Under the pieces are notes generated by a model. It made no database searches and was not told the DNA's origin. It saw only the letters and a program-made list of their open reading frames with translations. A DNA stretch of 64,000 nt from the NCBI GenBank assembly GCA_949987705.1, contig OX465281.1, positions 237,543,143 to 237,607,142 on the forward strand. Direction: 5' to 3'. Of this stretch, positions 63,843 to 64,000 are shown piece by piece. Positions within the stretch are counted from its first letter, which is position 1; each line of letters opens with the position of its first letter. Source of the DNA: Thereva unica. Taxonomy: Eukaryota > Arthropoda > Insecta > Diptera > Therevidae. Both the position numbers and the translations under genes were made by a program.

Positions 63843-64000
63843 ATGTCCAGTGGTAAGCTTAGTATGGGGATATAATTGGTTTGGGCTTAAAAGGAGCAGG
63901 ATGCCTACGAACCCCACGTTTGAACTCTCAGATCAATTGAAAATGGGAGCTGTATGCAGACGGAAAGAGTCGAGCGCGCTAAAGTCCCCGGTGGACCTTT

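Overview
The window is a piece of an AT-rich insect nuclear genome, probably dipteran although the sequence does not settle the order. It has spliced genes with small introns and a dense, nested population of Ty3/gypsy, non-LTR, SINE and cut-and-paste elements. No prokaryotic operon, CRISPR array or rRNA was seen.

One host gene accounts for the whole layout. On the minus strand, thirteen phase-compatible coding exons between 63454 and 1766 encode a myotubularin of the MTMR6/7/8 group: PH-GRAM domain, phosphatase domain with the CSDGWDR active site, a charged coiled-coil-like stretch, and a C-terminal FYVE-type zinc finger. The first coding exon, with the start codon, lies beyond 64000. The exons in the window give 674 residues. 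The zinc finger is notable because vertebrate MTMR6, 7 and 8 lack one.

The intron between the first two visible exons runs from 63337 down to 11174 (about 52 kb), so nearly everything else in the window lies inside it. Its contents are transposons in layers. The youngest is a Ty3/gypsy element of CsRn1 type (26539-31610) with open gag and pol frames, a -1 slippery site just before the gag stop, a full 3' LTR, a truncated 5' LTR and a GATG target duplication. It sits inside an older dispersed repeat whose unoccupied sister copy is at 37783-38066. A related solo LTR (33986-36862) is split by a Harbinger-type element, which is itself split by another inverted-repeat element. A hAT-bounded block (51281-53918) holds two or three broken non-LTR elements. 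A tRNA-derived SINE at 47569-48530 is split by a 492-bp inverted-repeat element. Other well-delimited elements are a piggyBac-like one (48934-49557), an 812-bp element full of a GGACATGT motif (57074-57885), a 475-bp element full of TTTATAAGC (58714-59188), a near-perfect fold-back (24721-24918) and two small Harbinger-like MITEs.

Region by region: 1-560 is a fragment of an R1-like retrotransposon beyond the 3' end of the host gene. 1766-2250 holds the last three exons. 2251-6469 is an intron with a hAT-like MITE. 6470-7961 holds exons 5-11. 7962-10662 is an intron with a decayed integrase. 10663-11173 holds exons 3-4. 11174-63337 is the transposon-filled intron. 63338-63454 is the first visible exon, and 63455-64000 is intron again. 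Apart from the host gene and the gypsy gag and pol frames, coding traces are decayed transposon fragments, with one unexplained 86-codon frame at 24103-24363.
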